Shown: positions 18,708-28,257, counted from the first letter of the stretch. The stretch is DNA of 64,000 nt from Caldifarciminota bacterium (GCA_016934635.1 JAFGSK010000003.1:62001-126000); one strand, 5' to 3'. Made by a program: numbers and translations. The notes: generated by a model from the letters alone, not told the origin.

Positions 18708-18735
18708 AGAATACTTATCTTTTTGCTTGTGTCAA
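18708..18735 (-). promoter_or_regulatory. promoter of the C25 protease gene
   Basis: TTGACA (18735-18730) and TATTCT (18713-18708) on the minus strand are 16 bp apart. It overlaps the last codon of the upstream membrane-protein gene. Confidence 0.65.
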
Positions 18736-19175
18736 GCGGATGGATAGGTTGATTGCGAATCCATAGCTTTTCGGTAGGTTACCGCTACGCCGTATCCGGA
18801 GATCGTAAACAGCAGCGCCGAAACTACCGTAACCAATCCGTCAACAAAGTAGAGACCCAAAGCTAACAGAGGTATCTGGGCAAACAATAATCCCCCGGCT
18901 ATTATTTCCAGAGCCAGATAAAGGCGGAAGCTCGTGAAGGTTTTGTATAAACGAAAACTGCGATAGGTTGCCAGGAAAAGGGTTAATGCCGCAGCGAAGA
19001 TACCCACCCAAATAAGCCCCATACTTAGTCGAATAAGCCACTGATCAATCTGGAGAAAGAATAGTATACCTTCAAGCGCTGACTTGACCGCTCCCCAGAT
19101 AAAACACCGTATCCAACCCAAGGCGCTTATCTGACGGGAAAGGCCTGAATTATATAAAGACGAGGGCGCTTTCAT
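18732..19175 (-). CDS. small integral membrane protein, unknown
   Basis: This 147-residue protein has about four hydrophobic segments (~20-45, 48-70, 80-105, 108-130) joined by short charged loops, and no recognisable motif. The ATG follows AAGGAAG. It is divergent from hsp20, and its stop overlaps the promoter of the downstream C25 protease gene. I do not recognise the family. Confidence 0.55.
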   Translation of the reverse strand: MKAPSSLYNSGLSRQISALGWIRCFIWGAVKSALEGILFFLQIDQWLIRLSMGLIWVGIFAAALTLFLATYRSFRLYKTFTSFRLYLALEIIAGGLLFAQIPLLALGLYFVDGLVTVVSALLFTISGYGVAVTYRKAMDSQSTYPSA

Positions 19176-19227
19176 TCTTCCTTAAGACGATAACCTTGCA
19201 GATGATGTTGAGAGAGGCTGATTCACC

Positions 19228-19255
19228 TTGACAAACTGTATTAGTAAACTATAAT
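19228..19255 (+). promoter_or_regulatory. promoter of hsp20
   Basis: TTGACA (19228-19233) and TATAAT (19250-19255) are 16 bp apart, a full-consensus housekeeping promoter. No CIRCE or sigma-32-type element is seen, so heat control, if any, is by another route. Confidence 0.8.
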
Positions 19256-19316
19256 ATAGTTGGAAATCAAGATCTATTGTAAATCTCAAAGCTTTTTTTG
19301 AAAGGAGGTTAGAGAG

Positions 19317-19760
19317 ATGAACAAGATCAAGAAATACGACCCCTTCTGGGGTGTCGATAGCTTCCGGCGCGACATGGATCGATTGTTCGATTCGTTCTTC
19401 GGCAACTGGCCAGGCGAGGAGTACAAAGGTTTCTGGGCTCCTGCTGTGGATGTCGAGGAAACCAAGGATTCTATCTACGTACGAGTGGAGATACCCGGGA
19501 TGAAGAAGGAAGACATAAAGATCCAGGCCGCTGGAGACACACTTGTGATTTCAGGTGAAAGACGCCACTCCTCAGAGGAGAAGGATCGTCATTTCCACCG
19601 GGTCGAACGAGCCTATGGTAAGTTCCAGAGAGCTCTGCAGTTACCTGTAGAGGTTCAATCCGACAAGGCCAAGGCTACCTACAAGGATGGCATTTTGGAA
19701 GTCAGTTTTCCAAAATCCGAGAAAGCCAAGGCCCGCGAGATCGAGATAGACGTTAAATAA
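19317..19760 (+). CDS. small heat shock protein, Hsp20/alpha-crystallin family
   Basis: This 147-residue ATP-independent holdase has an N-terminal amphipathic region (FRRDMDRLFDSFFGN), an alpha-crystallin domain from about 42 to 135 (VDVEETKDSIYVRVEIPGMKKEDI, LVISGERR, KFQRALQLP), and the A-x-x-x-GxL block ATYKDGILEVSFPK. The final tail is short (AREIEIDVK) and holds an IEI motif of the IxI type used for oligomer contacts. The start is preceded by GAAAGGAGG. The gene is monocistronic, with its own promoter and terminator. Confidence 0.95.
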   Translation: MNKIKKYDPFWGVDSFRRDMDRLFDSFFGNWPGEEYKGFWAPAVDVEETKDSIYVRVEIPGMKKEDIKIQAAGDTLVISGERRHSSEEKDRHFHRVERAYGKFQRALQLPVEVQSDKAKATYKDGILEVSFPKSEKAKAREIEIDVK

Positions 19761-19800
19761 ATGCTCCTTTTCGCTAACGCGAAAAGATCGCAAGAAACCG

Positions 19801-19826
19801 AAGGGCCGGCAAAGCCGGCCCTTTCA
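19801..19826 (+). terminator. terminator of hsp20
   Basis: The 10-bp stem AAGGGCCGGC/GCCGGCCCTT (19801-19810 with 19814-19823) has an AAA loop and is followed by a short T-rich stretch. Confidence 0.8.
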
Positions 19827-19903
19827 TTTCACCCTCTTGTACAGAGCGCATAAGATCTGAAATGAATGCGTCAGAGGTCATAATAAATTAACTCACGTGA
19901 TAT

Positions 19904-19934
19904 AAAAAAGAAGGACTGGAAAATCCAGTCCTTC
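19904..19934 (-). terminator. terminator of LVIVD lipoprotein gene 1
   Basis: On the minus strand an 11-bp perfect stem GAAGGACTGGA/TCCAGTCCTTC (19934-19924 with 19920-19910) runs into six T (19909-19904). A second, longer hairpin (19960-19974 with 19978-19992) lies between it and the stop codon at 19998. Confidence 0.88.
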
Positions 19935-19997
19935 GAAATTGCGACCTTTTTTTCAGAGTCCCCAAAGAGAAATCAAAGATTTCTTTTTGGGGTAAAT

Positions 19998-21533
19998 TTA
20001 CCACTCGATCATGGTGATAGCGTCATGCCAGTCTGCTACGATTGCCTGGAACTTGCCTCCAAAGCTTCTCACCCATACGTCCATTATCTGCTCGCCTACA
20101 TCCAGTGTGTATTTGAGTTCGGGTGCAAGAGGATTGCTGATGTTAAGAACACGAAGACCGTAAGCGCCGTCGGCAAGATAGGCTATGTTACCGAGAAGGT
20201 AAATTCCCTGGGCATCGTTTCCTCCATCATCAGTCCATTGAGCGGAAGGCGAAGGGTTGGCCTTATCCGATACATCGAGGATAACTAACCCATCCGTACC
20301 TGCGGCTAGATAGGCAAAGTTGCCGGATACGTAAACCCGGTTCGCATATCCGCCTGTCGTACGAGTGGATACGAGATTTAAGGCAGGTGTTGCTGTCGCT
20401 TGAAGTATGGCAAGTCCGCCATCACCCATGGTCACATATATGTAGCTTCCATCTACGTATATGTCGGTGGGAACATCGGGTACTTGAAGCGTGGTTTGGA
20501 GAGCAGGTGATGCAGGGTTGGTTATATCGTACCATTCCAGTGAGTGTATGCCTGCGGAAGGATCAGTTCCGCCTACAAAGGCGTTCAAGCCGTCCAGACA
20601 GACAGCTGTAGCTTCGGTAGCAAGGCTCAGTGGGGTTGAGGCAAGATACACGGGGCTTAACGGGTTTTGTATGCTGTCAGTTTCCATCCCGCCTGTACCG
20701 AATGCAGTTCCCAATATCAGACCGCCTCCACCTACCGATACGTCGTATGCCCAGTCGCCTGCAACCTGGGGGGCAATTATGGCGCCAGGGGTTAGTGTGC
20801 TGGATCCTATTCCAAATCCCCTCACACCTGCGGCACGGGCCGCGCAGAAGATATAATTGCCGACTGCTGAAAGACGTACTCCCTGGGCGCCGCCAAGGCT
20901 CTGGCCGAACAGAATGGCGAAATTATCGGTGAAGAAGGAAATCTCGTTGGAGTAGGACCTTTCTTCGGTTGGTGTTACAGTTGCTACGACATAGTAGTAC
21001 TCGGTATTGGGAAAGACGTCCATATCCTTATACACGGTATCAAGTCTGCTCGAAGTAATTTTTGCAATCATAAGATGAGGATTGGGTGAGTTTGCCCGGT
21101 ATATTTCGTAGGCTACCCAGTCGCCGTCATCGGCTGCGTTCCACGTAATGATTGCCTGTCTGGTTCCAATATCCTGTTCGTCCGGATCGAGAAGGTTGGC
21201 GCGTACCGTAACCATTAATGAAGAATCGTAGGCGTAGCCGCCCCGCTCATCAGACAACACAAGATAGAAGCGGTAATCCCCTGTTACAGCCGGCGCTATC
21301 CAGGGGAAGGACTTCCCGGTAAATACCGAGTCTGCTTGATCTACCGATTGCCAGCTGTAGACAAGGACATCGTTGTCTGCATCGACGGCGGTACACGATA
21401 TAGTAGCCGTATCACCGGGAGCAACGGTATTTGGGTTAGCAGCGACAGTGTTAATCTCGGGAACGTTATTACATCCGGTAAGTGCTATCAATACAATAGC
21501 TACTAAAGCTATAGGAATAAAAACTTTTTTCAC
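19998..21533 (-). CDS. LVIVD-repeat lipoprotein with Ig/FN3-like N-terminus, paralogue 1
   Basis: This 511-residue lipoprotein has a lipobox LTGC (Cys21). After it come a PKD/Ig-like domain (about 25-110, TATISCTAVDADND...GDYRFYLVLSDERGG) and a fibronectin type III-like domain (about 115-200, ITWNAADDGDWVAYEIYRA). The C-terminal half is a beta-propeller of LVIVD repeats (GLAILQ, GLVILDVSDKANP, GLRVLNISNPLAP). Such proteins are attached to a membrane and face outward, with a presumed binding role. A promoter (21569-21596) and terminator make it a single-gene unit. It is a paralogue of the next gene upstream with the same domain order. Confidence 0.8.
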   Translation of the reverse strand: MKKVFIPIALVAIVLIALTGCNNVPEINTVAANPNTVAPGDTATISCTAVDADNDVLVYSWQSVDQADSVFTGKSFPWIAPAVTGDYRFYLVLSDERGGYAYDSSLMVTVRANLLDPDEQDIGTRQAIITWNAADDGDWVAYEIYRANSPNPHLMIAKITSSRLDTVYKDMDVFPNTEYYYVVATVTPTEERSYSNEISFFTDNFAILFGQSLGGAQGVRLSAVGNYIFCAARAAGVRGFGIGSSTLTPGAIIAPQVAGDWAYDVSVGGGGLILGTAFGTGGMETDSIQNPLSPVYLASTPLSLATEATAVCLDGLNAFVGGTDPSAGIHSLEWYDITNPASPALQTTLQVPDVPTDIYVDGSYIYVTMGDGGLAILQATATPALNLVSTRTTGGYANRVYVSGNFAYLAAGTDGLVILDVSDKANPSPSAQWTDDGGNDAQGIYLLGNIAYLADGAYGLRVLNISNPLAPELKYTLDVGEQIMDVWVRSFGGKFQAIVADWHDAITMIEW

Positions 21534-21568
21534 TAAATCCTCCTAGTTTTTTACAAGTCTTATATAAA

Positions 21569-21596
21569 AGTGTAACCATTTTGGAATGCTTGTCAA
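21569..21596 (-). promoter_or_regulatory. promoter of LVIVD lipoprotein gene 1
   Basis: TTGACA (21596-21591) and TACACT (21574-21569) on the minus strand, 16 bp apart. Confidence 0.6.
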
Positions 21597-21628
21597 GGTT
21601 AGAGAGAAAAAGACTTAGACAATAGAAG

Positions 21629-21646
21629 AGGGGCCTTTAGGCCCCT
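21629..21646 (-). terminator. stem-loop after LVIVD lipoprotein gene 2
   Basis: AGGGGCCT and AGGCCCCT (21629-21636 and 21639-21646) form a short strong hairpin 50 bp past the stop at 21697. Its T-run is better on the plus strand than on the minus strand, so its assignment as this gene's terminator is moderate. Confidence 0.5.
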
Positions 21647-21696
21647 TTCAATTTTAATGCGTTCTTTCTTCGCCGTAGCTAGGAAAGAAGCATTCT

Positions 21697-23343
21697 TTAC
21701 CACTCTACCATGTGAATGGCGTCGTACCAGTCAACCACGATCGCTTGAGTCTTCAGTCCCTGGCTCTTTACCCAGACGTCCATCAGCCTGTAGTTGCCGG
21801 TTACGACATAATCGAAGTCTTTTGTATCCAGTAAAAAGGGTTTCATAGGATCGTTGATATCGAGTACTCTTATGCCATTCGCACCGTCAGCCAGATAGGC
21901 CCTCTTTCCTACGAAATATATACCCTGGGCATTCGTAGGGTAAGTTGGCAAATCAGGCCTTGGCCATTGTGCCGCGAGATACGGATTGTTCTTGTTCGAG
22001 ATGTCTATGACCAGGAGTCCTTCGGATGACGCGGCAACGTAGGCTTCGGTTCCGGAGACATATACCTGATTGGCTTCGTCGTTGGTAGAAACCAGACCGA
22101 CATACGAGAAAGCAGGCGCAGGCAGTATTGACCAGCGCAGGACCTCGAGACCTGCGTTTGCGACCGCGATGTAGACGTAGTTACCGTCCACGTGGATATC
22201 CTTCGGTGTGTCGTGGAGCGTATCTATAGCGTTAATCGTGTAGGTTGCATTCGGAATGTCGACCGTAACCCAGGTTATGGTATGAATGCTTGTGGCCAGG
22301 TCGGTGCATCCTATGAAGACGTCGTTTCCGTCCGCAAAGATCGCTTTTGCTTCATCTGTTGCACTTCCGGTAAGTGTTGCAGGGTCGATAAACAGGGTGT
22401 CGATCGGGGTGAGCGGGTTGGTGATTTCGTATGCCCAGTACCCTTCGATACCGAAGGCTACGTGCAGGACGTTGCCGGTGATGTATAGATCGTAGGCCCA
22501 GGCGTTGTAGTTTGTATTGGGATGAGGGATATTCGCGGCAGGGGCTGGACCGGAAGCGTTAATGGTAAAGCCCTTTACGCTTTGTTCCCTTGCTGCAACG
22601 AAGATGTAGTTGCCTGTGTTTGCCAGGCGCAGCCCGTGTCCGCCGCCCAGGGAAAGGCTTCCGAGCAGTTCGAGTCTTAAAGTAGTAGTATCGATCTGGT
22701 TCGAAAAAGCTTCATTACCGGCTGAGTCTACAGTCGCAATCTGGTAGAAGTAATCCTTACCGGGTTCGAGATCACTATCGGTGTATGTAGTGTCGTTGCG
22801 GTCGTCACCATAGTCATAGCCTATTTTTGCGATGACTTTCTTGGGTTGAGAAGAGCCGTCTCCTCGATAGACCCTGTACTCGTACCACCATTCGACCGGC
22901 GCGGCTCTCCACATCAGTTCGATTTCACTAGAGCCTACCCGTACGGCAGGAAGTAAGTGTACTGAGTCCGCTTGCATAGAGGTTCCGTTTACTACTACTG
23001 CAAGTGTATCATAAGCTATACCGCCGTAGCCGTCGGTAACGGTTAATGCGAATCGATACGTGGCTGGCATCTGCGGTGGAGTAGGAGCGGTCCAGTAAAA
23101 AGACGATGTAGTATATTGTGGTGAAACTTCATCCAAGGACGACCATTCGTAGTTTAGGGTTTGATTCGCATCAGGATCACTGACGTCACAGGATATAGTG
23201 ACCGTTGTGCCTGCCTGAACGGTGTCAGGTTCAACACCGTTGATAAAAAACCCCGCTATTAAAGGGGGGTGATTCCCACAGCCGGTTAAAACCGTTAATA
23301 AGACCGCAACTAGGGCTGCCGAAACGATTAGTCGTTTCGCCAT
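21697..23343 (-). CDS. LVIVD-repeat lipoprotein, paralogue 2
   Basis: The start is the ATG at 23343 after AAAGGAGG. The open frame extends 87 bp further upstream, but there it overlaps the promoter. The 548-residue product has a lipobox LTGC and an Ig/PKD-like domain (TVTISCDVSDPDANQTLNYEW...YRFALTVTDGYGG). A fibronectin-like domain follows (ELMWRAAPVEWWYEYRVYRG) and then an LVIVD propeller (GLEVLRW, GLLVIDISNKNNP, GIRVLDINDPMKP). Domain order and many motifs match the downstream paralogue, so these are a tandem duplication with a separate promoter for each copy. The function is unknown beyond a cell-surface propeller. Confidence 0.8.
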   Translation of the reverse strand: MAKRLIVSAALVAVLLTVLTGCGNHPPLIAGFFINGVEPDTVQAGTTVTISCDVSDPDANQTLNYEWSSLDEVSPQYTTSSFYWTAPTPPQMPATYRFALTVTDGYGGIAYDTLAVVVNGTSMQADSVHLLPAVRVGSSEIELMWRAAPVEWWYEYRVYRGDGSSQPKKVIAKIGYDYGDDRNDTTYTDSDLEPGKDYFYQIATVDSAGNEAFSNQIDTTTLRLELLGSLSLGGGHGLRLANTGNYIFVAAREQSVKGFTINASGPAPAANIPHPNTNYNAWAYDLYITGNVLHVAFGIEGYWAYEITNPLTPIDTLFIDPATLTGSATDEAKAIFADGNDVFIGCTDLATSIHTITWVTVDIPNATYTINAIDTLHDTPKDIHVDGNYVYIAVANAGLEVLRWSILPAPAFSYVGLVSTNDEANQVYVSGTEAYVAASSEGLLVIDISNKNNPYLAAQWPRPDLPTYPTNAQGIYFVGKRAYLADGANGIRVLDINDPMKPFLLDTKDFDYVVTGNYRLMDVWVKSQGLKTQAIVVDWYDAIHMVEW

Positions 23344-23401
23344 GCGACCTCCTTTAAGGATTTCCTTGACTACTAATGTTTCATGCATTTTCATATATAA
23401 A

Positions 23402-23430
23402 ATTGTAACATAATTTTCCGAGCTTGTCAA
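23402..23430 (-). promoter_or_regulatory. promoter of LVIVD lipoprotein gene 2
   Basis: TTGACA (23430-23425) and TACAAT (23407-23402) on the minus strand, 17 bp apart. It is divergent from the grpE promoter. Confidence 0.65.
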
Positions 23431-23475
23431 GCCCTCTCAGGATAATGATTTACGGTTTATTAAACCGCTTAGGGG

Positions 23476-23503
23476 TTGACGCAGCCCGCTTTCTTTCTAT
23501 AAT
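23476..23503 (+). promoter_or_regulatory. promoter of the grpE-dnaK chaperone operon
   Basis: TTGACG (23476-23481) and TATAAT (23498-23503) are 16 bp apart. The expected start is near 23510, only a few bases before the grpE ATG at 23514. This rules out the longer reading frame beginning at 23424 and suggests a leaderless or nearly leaderless transcript. Confidence 0.7.
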
Positions 23504-23513
23504 CACAAGGCAG

Positions 23514-24047
23514 ATGGTAAAAAAAGGACCCGTCACAAAAATAAAAGAAGAACTCCTGGCTAAAGAAGCAGAACTTGACGAAATAAAGACACTTATGCTT
23601 CGCAAGGCGGCGGAGTTCGACAACGCGCGCAAGCGCTGGGAACGCGAACGTAATGTCCTGGTAAGACAGGCTTCTGCCGAAGTGTTGCGTGATATGGTTG
23701 AGGTCTGGGATAATTTCGAGCGTGCCCTGGAAACGGCTGTAGAAGATAAGAATACCTTTGAGTCTTACAAGCGTGGAGTGGAGCTTATCTTTTCACAGTT
23801 CCAGGATGCGCTTGTAAGGCACGGCTTAAACCAGTATAGTTGCCTGGGCAAAGAGTTTAATCCTGCACTGGCAGAGGCTCTTGGACATTTTGAAACCGAC
23901 CAGGCCGAGCCGGGCAAGGTTGTAGATGAGTTGAAAAAAGGCTTCATGCTGGGCGATGGGGTTTTACGCCCTGCCCAGGTGATAGTTGCAAAGGAAATTA
24001 AAAAAAATCAATCCCAGGGCGATAACCCTGAGAATGAAGGAGGTTAG
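23514..24047 (+). CDS. grpE: nucleotide exchange factor GrpE
   Basis: GrpE releases ADP from DnaK. The 177-residue protein has a long N-terminal coiled coil (about residues 8-60, [30 protein letters not shown]). The GrpE core follows ([32 protein letters not shown]), and then the C-terminal beta domain ([30 protein letters not shown]). The start was placed at 23514 because the promoter -10 lies at 23498-23503 inside the longer frame. No Shine-Dalgarno precedes it. It is followed by dnaK 7 bp later. There is no hrcA next to it and no CIRCE element. Confidence 0.92.
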   Translation: MVKKGPVTKIKEELLAKEAELDEIKTLMLRKAAEFDNARKRWERERNVLVRQASAEVLRDMVEVWDNFERALETAVEDKNTFESYKRGVELIFSQFQDALVRHGLNQYSCLGKEFNPALAEALGHFETDQAEPGKVVDELKKGFMLGDGVLRPAQVIVAKEIKKNQSQGDNPENEGG

Positions 24048-24054
24048 ACAGTTT

Positions 24055-26001
24055 ATGGCGAAAGTGATCGGAATTGATCTGGGAACGACCAACTCCTGCG
24101 TAGCGGTGGTCGAACACGGGCAGGCGGTTGTTATACCTAATCCTGAAGGCGGACGAACCACGCCGTCGGTCGTATCTTTCGGCAAGGAAAGGCTGGTCGG
24201 GACATTGGCCAGGCGTCAGGCTGTGCTTCATCCCGAGGAAACAATCTATTCCATCAAACGCTTCATGGGCAGACGCTTTTCTGAGGCGGAAGATGAGCGC
24301 AGGAAGGTTTCCTTTAATGTGGTACCTGCCGATAACGGGGACGCGTGGGTTGATGTAGGCGGACGGAAGATGGCCCCGCCTGAGATTTCGGCAATGGTAC
24401 TGCAGTATCTGAAGAAGGCTGCCGAGGATTACCTGGGTGAGAAGATTACCCAGGCGGTTATCAGCGTTCCGGCATACTTCAACGATTCCCAGCGACAGGC
24501 CACCAAGGATGCAGGTAAGATTGCAGGACTCGAAGTCTTAAGAATAATTAACGAGCCTACAGCGGCGGCCCTTGCCTACGGACTCGATAAACAGCGCTCG
24601 GCTAAGGTTGCTGTATACGATCTTGGTGGTGGAACCTTCGATATTTCAATCATCGAGATAGACTCCGAAGCCAAGACGATCGAGGTTCTCTCGACCAACG
24701 GCAATACACATCTGGGTGGAGACGATTTCGACCAGCGGATCATGGATTACATTATCAAGGAGTTCCAGACCGAGCACGGGGTTGATTTATCCGCAGATCG
24801 CTCCTCGCTTGCCCGCATCAAGGAAGCTGCCGAAAAGGCCAAGAAGGAGCTCTCAACCAAGTTCGAGACCACCTTGAGCCAGCCGTTTATCGCATCAGAC
24901 AAGGATAAGGGTCCGCTTCATCTTGAGATGAACATGACAAGGACAAAGCTTGAGTCCCTGGTCGGTGATCTGGTCGAGGGTACGTTCGAGCCGGTCAAAC
25001 AGGCCCTTACCGATGCCAAGCTGACCCCTTCCGACATCTCGGAAGTAATTCTTGTGGGCGGTCAGACCCGTATGCCCATGGTGCAGGAGAAGGTCAAGGA
25101 GTTCTTCGGCAAGGAGCCTCATAAGGGTCTTAATCCGGACGAGGTGGTTGCAATCGGAGCGGCCCAGGCCGCGTTTCAGGCCTCTGGACAGGCTGATCAG
25201 GAAACCTCGCTTCTCTTGCTCGACGTCACCCCGCTTTCCCTCGGTATCGAAACCCTTGGAGGGGTGATGACCACCCTTATTCCCCGCAACACAACCATAC
25301 CTACGAAGAAAGCCGAAACCTTTACCACGGCCGAGGACAGTCAACCGGCGGTTACCGTGCACGTTCTTCAGGGTGAGAGACCGATGGCAGCCGATAACCG
25401 GACACTCGGGCGTTTCAATCTCGAGGGCATTCCACCTGCCCCGCGCGGTATGCCCCAGATTGAGGTAACCTTCGACATCGACGAGAACGGCATCCTGCAC
25501 GTTTCCGCAAAGGATAAGGGAACAGGCAAGGAACAGCGAATAGCCATCACCGCCTCATCAGGGCTATCTGACGGCGAGGTCGATCGCATGGTCAAGGACG
25601 CAGAAACACACTCATCCGAAGACCGCAAGCACAAAGAGGTGATCGACGCCCGGAACAAGGCCGACGCTCTTATCTACTCAACCGAGAAGGCGATGCGGGA
25701 GTTGGGTGATAAGATATCAGAGGAAGATCGCAAGAATATCGAAGCGAAGATCGCTGAACTCAAGGAGGCAATGAAGGGAGAGGACGTAGCTCGGATTACA
25801 AAGACCCAGGATGAGCTTCAGCAGGCTTCCTACAAGATCTCCGAGATCCTTTACAAGCAGCAAGCCGGACCGCAACCAGGTGCCCAGCAAGCCCAAGCAG
25901 GACCCGAACCTCAGACAGGCCAGCCAGGTACTCAGGGCAAGGAAGCGGAAGACGTACAAGCCGACTACGAGGTTATCGACGAAGAGGAAGATAAAAAGTA
26001 G
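24055..26001 (+). CDS. dnaK: molecular chaperone DnaK (Hsp70)
   Basis: DnaK binds exposed hydrophobic peptides in an ATP-controlled cycle with DnaJ and GrpE. The 648-residue protein starts at 24055 after GAAGGAGG, with [18 protein letters not shown] at the N-terminus. The ATPase domain shows [24 protein letters not shown] and [10 protein letters not shown]. The [11 protein letters not shown] block marks the linker into the substrate-binding domain, followed by a helical lid and a Gln/Pro/Gly-rich tail ending VIDEEEDKK. Length is normal. The Shine-Dalgarno overlaps the end of grpE, so translation is probably coupled. Confidence 0.98.
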   Translation: MAKVIGIDLGTTNSCVAVVEHGQAVVIPNPEGGRTTPSVVSFGKERLVGTLARRQAVLHPEETIYSIKRFMGRRFSEAEDERRKVSFNVVPADNGDAWVDVGGRKMAPPEISAMVLQYLKKAAEDYLGEKITQAVISVPAYFNDSQRQATKDAGKIAGLEVLRIINEPTAAALAYGLDKQRSAKVAVYDLGGGTFDISIIEIDSEAKTIEVLSTNGNTHLGGDDFDQRIMDYIIKEFQTEHGVDLSADRSSLARIKEAAEKAKKELSTKFETTLSQPFIASDKDKGPLHLEMNMTRTKLESLVGDLVEGTFEPVKQALTDAKLTPSDISEVILVGGQTRMPMVQEKVKEFFGKEPHKGLNPDEVVAIGAAQAAFQASGQADQETSLLLLDVTPLSLGIETLGGVMTTLIPRNTTIPTKKAETFTTAEDSQPAVTVHVLQGERPMAADNRTLGRFNLEGIPPAPRGMPQIEVTFDIDENGILHVSAKDKGTGKEQRIAITASSGLSDGEVDRMVKDAETHSSEDRKHKEVIDARNKADALIYSTEKAMRELGDKISEEDRKNIEAKIAELKEAMKGEDVARITKTQDELQQASYKISEILYKQQAGPQPGAQQAQAGPEPQTGQPGTQGKEAEDVQADYEVIDEEEDKK

Positions 26002-26068
26002 ATCAGTATATTGTTGTAGAATCCGAGATACCAGAATATTACTGTCAATGGTGAGGCTTTGTACTAAC

Positions 26069-26096
26069 TTGCCAAGTTCATGGGAATGACTATAAT
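26069..26096 (+). promoter_or_regulatory. internal promoter upstream of dnaJ
   Basis: TTGCCA (26069-26074) and TATAAT (26091-26096) are 16 bp apart in the 142-bp dnaK-dnaJ gap, so dnaJ may be expressed separately from dnaK. Confidence 0.55.
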
Positions 26097-26143
26097 CGTT
26101 TTAGTGTCAGGTAAAATGGATCTTACATGCTCCTGGAGAGTTA

Positions 26144-27277
26144 ATGGCTGATAAGCGAGACTACTACGAAGTGCTGGGTATAGCGCGTGGAGTATCTGAA
26201 GACGAAATTAAGAAGGCCTACCGCAAGCTTGCCCGTCAGTACCATCCTGATGCCAACCCTCGGGACAGGGAGACGGCCAGGGAGCGCTTCAAGGAGGTCT
26301 CAGAGGCATACGACGTCCTTTCAAACCCTGAAAAACGCAGGTTATACGACCAGTTCGGGCACGAGGGCGTTTCTCGCCAGTACGGGCCATCCGGTTTTAA
26401 CATGAACGATTTCTTCCGCCAGCACCGCGGCGAGTTCGAGGGTGATTCGATATTCGGGGATCTGTTTTCCAACCTTTTCGAGGGATTGTTCGGGTTTTCA
26501 CAAGGCGCAGGATTTAGCAGGCCTGATCCGCAAAGAAGGATTGGTGCTGACATCCGTATCATGGTTCATCTGGAACTCGAAGAGATAGCCGAGGGTGTTA
26601 GGAAAAAAATAAAGGTTCAGCGCTTTGATAAGTGTACCGAGTGTAACGGTAAGGGCGGCCACAATCCGGAGTCCTGTTCGGTCTGTCAGGGCAAGGGTTA
26701 CGTGGTTACCGTATCCCGTTCTTTCTTCGGTAACATCCAACAACGCCGAACCTGTCCTAACTGCGGCGGGCTCGGTGAAACTTACAAAGAACCTTGCAAG
26801 AAATGTGACCGTACCGGCAGGGTAAAGAAGACCCATACCGTTGAGATAAATGTTCCTGCCGGTGTATCCACTGGCAACTACATGAGGCTGCGGAATGAAG
26901 CCCACTGGGGTCCTGGCGGACGCGGCGACATTATCGTTGAATTTTCTGAAAAGCCTCACAACCTCTTCCGCCGCATCGGAGACGATATAATGGTCGAGTT
27001 CCCGATCTCGTTTACCACAGCCACCCTGGGAGGACAGATTGAGGTTCCTACCCTTAACGGGAAAAAGAAGGTAAAGATTCAGGCAGGAACACAGTCAGGA
27101 GCCATTTACCGCATCCGTAGACAGGGATTGGGCCACCTTGACGGGGGTAAAGGGGATCAACTGGTCAGGGTGATTGTCCATACCCCAAAAAGGCTTTCAG
27201 CCGGTCAAAAGAAGCTTTTGGAAGACCTTGGGTCAGACGACTACAGCGTCCCTGGGCCGGCTAAGCCCTCCAGATGA
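26144..27277 (+). CDS. dnaJ: chaperone protein DnaJ (Hsp40)
   Basis: This 377-residue type I J-protein has a J domain with HPD at 34-36. A Gly/Phe-rich linker (FGDLFSNLFEGLFGFSQGAGF) follows. The zinc-finger domain has four CxxC pairs (CTEC, CSVC, CPNC, CKKC) at about 165-220, and the beta-sandwich substrate domains carry VPAGVSTGNYMRLR and VPTLNGKKKVKIQAGTQSG. It stimulates DnaK ATP hydrolysis and delivers substrates. The last codon overlaps the rsmE ATG by 4 bp (ATGA), so the two genes are coupled. Confidence 0.97.
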   Translation: MADKRDYYEVLGIARGVSEDEIKKAYRKLARQYHPDANPRDRETARERFKEVSEAYDVLSNPEKRRLYDQFGHEGVSRQYGPSGFNMNDFFRQHRGEFEGDSIFGDLFSNLFEGLFGFSQGAGFSRPDPQRRIGADIRIMVHLELEEIAEGVRKKIKVQRFDKCTECNGKGGHNPESCSVCQGKGYVVTVSRSFFGNIQQRRTCPNCGGLGETYKEPCKKCDRTGRVKKTHTVEINVPAGVSTGNYMRLRNEAHWGPGGRGDIIVEFSEKPHNLFRRIGDDIMVEFPISFTTATLGGQIEVPTLNGKKKVKIQAGTQSGAIYRIRRQGLGHLDGGKGDQLVRVIVHTPKRLSAGQKKLLEDLGSDDYSVPGPAKPSR

Positions 27278-27999
27278 AGGAACTTTTCTACACTTCGCCC
27301 GAACATATCTCGGGCACAACGGTCGTGATTGAAGGTGATGAAGCAAAGCACATACTCAAGGTGAAGCGTCACAAAAAAAGTGATACTATCTTGGTTACCG
27401 ACGGGCAGGGCTCGGAATACAAGGTACTCATAAACTCAGTCTCCGAGAAGAGAATCGATGGTCAGATAATCTCTACCCGACGCAAGCCTTCCGAACCATT
27501 GCTTGAGGTTACCCTTGCATTCGGTATCATCAAGACCCCGCGGGTGGAGGTTCTGTTCGAGAAATGTACGGAGATGGGAGTCTGTGCTTTTCAGCCTCTG
27601 GCTACATCCCGTACCGTACCGCAATGGGAAGACGGGGAAAAAAAGATAGGAAGGTTCCAGCGGATCATAATCTCGGCAATGAAGCAATCGATGCGTTCGG
27701 TTGCACCACAAATTCTCCCTTTACTTGACTTGCGTGATTTTCTAACTAGAATATCAACGTATGATCATACACTGGTGGCCTGGGAAGAGGCACGGCACCA
27801 GTTGAGAGAACGACTGACCCAAAGGCGCTTGCGGCGTCTTTTGTTGGTTATAGGCCCAGAAGGCGGTTTTGCTCCTGATGAGATCGAGGAGTTGACCGTT
27901 CTGGGGGCTAAGGTTTTTTCTTTAGGGCTACGGCGCTTGCGAACAGAGACTGCGGCGATCGCGGCGTTGGCAAACGTATATAATCTGTATGACGTTTAA
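27274..27999 (+). CDS. rsmE: 16S rRNA m3U1498 methyltransferase
   Basis: RsmE methylates U1498 of 16S rRNA using SAM. The 241-residue SPOUT-class protein has an N-terminal PUA-like region (EGDEAKHILKVKRHKKSDTI) and the knot motifs LLLVIGPEGGFAPDEI and SLGLRRLRTETAAIAAL near the C-terminus. It overlaps dnaJ by 4 bp, an arrangement seen in many bacteria. About 60 bp separates it from rpsU. Confidence 0.95.
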   Translation: MKELFYTSPEHISGTTVVIEGDEAKHILKVKRHKKSDTILVTDGQGSEYKVLINSVSEKRIDGQIISTRRKPSEPLLEVTLAFGIIKTPRVEVLFEKCTEMGVCAFQPLATSRTVPQWEDGEKKIGRFQRIIISAMKQSMRSVAPQILPLLDLRDFLTRISTYDHTLVAWEEARHQLRERLTQRRLRRLLLVIGPEGGFAPDEIEELTVLGAKVFSLGLRRLRTETAAIAALANVYNLYDV

Positions 28000-28058
28000 G
28001 GAACAAAAATGTGCAATTGCAAAAACCATCTTAAAGCCACTGAAAGGAGGTGAATCTA

Positions 28059-28256
28059 TTGGCAGGTATTGAAGTGCGCGAAGGTGAATCTTTTGAAAGT
28101 TTTATGCGTAGATTCCGCAGGGCCTGTGAGAAGGCCGGTGTCTTACGTGATTTCAAGCGGCACGAGTTTTACGAAAAGCCCAGCGAGAAGCGCAAGCGTA
28201 GGATGATAGAGGCCCGTCGCAAGACGTGGCGTCGTCGTCAGAAGGAGCAGTACTGA
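28059..28256 (+). CDS. rpsU: 30S ribosomal protein S21
   Basis: This basic 65-residue protein shows the S21 pattern [33 protein letters not shown] and a poly-basic tail. TTG at 28059 is chosen because it follows AAAGGAGGTG by 7 bases. A GTG at 28050 overlaps that Shine-Dalgarno and would add LNL-type residues absent from S21. It is the first gene of the macromolecular-synthesis arrangement rpsU-dnaG-rpoD, here with mutS2 inserted. Confidence 0.93.
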   Translation: MAGIEVREGESFESFMRRFRRACEKAGVLRDFKRHEFYEKPSEKRKRRMIEARRKTWRRRQKEQY

Positions 28257-28257
28257 C

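Noticed and set aside
23404-23513. CIRCE or sigma-32 type heat-shock element before grpE
   Set aside because: No TTAGCACTC-N9-GAGTGCTAA inverted repeat and no sigma-32 -35/-10. The site found is an ordinary housekeeping promoter.
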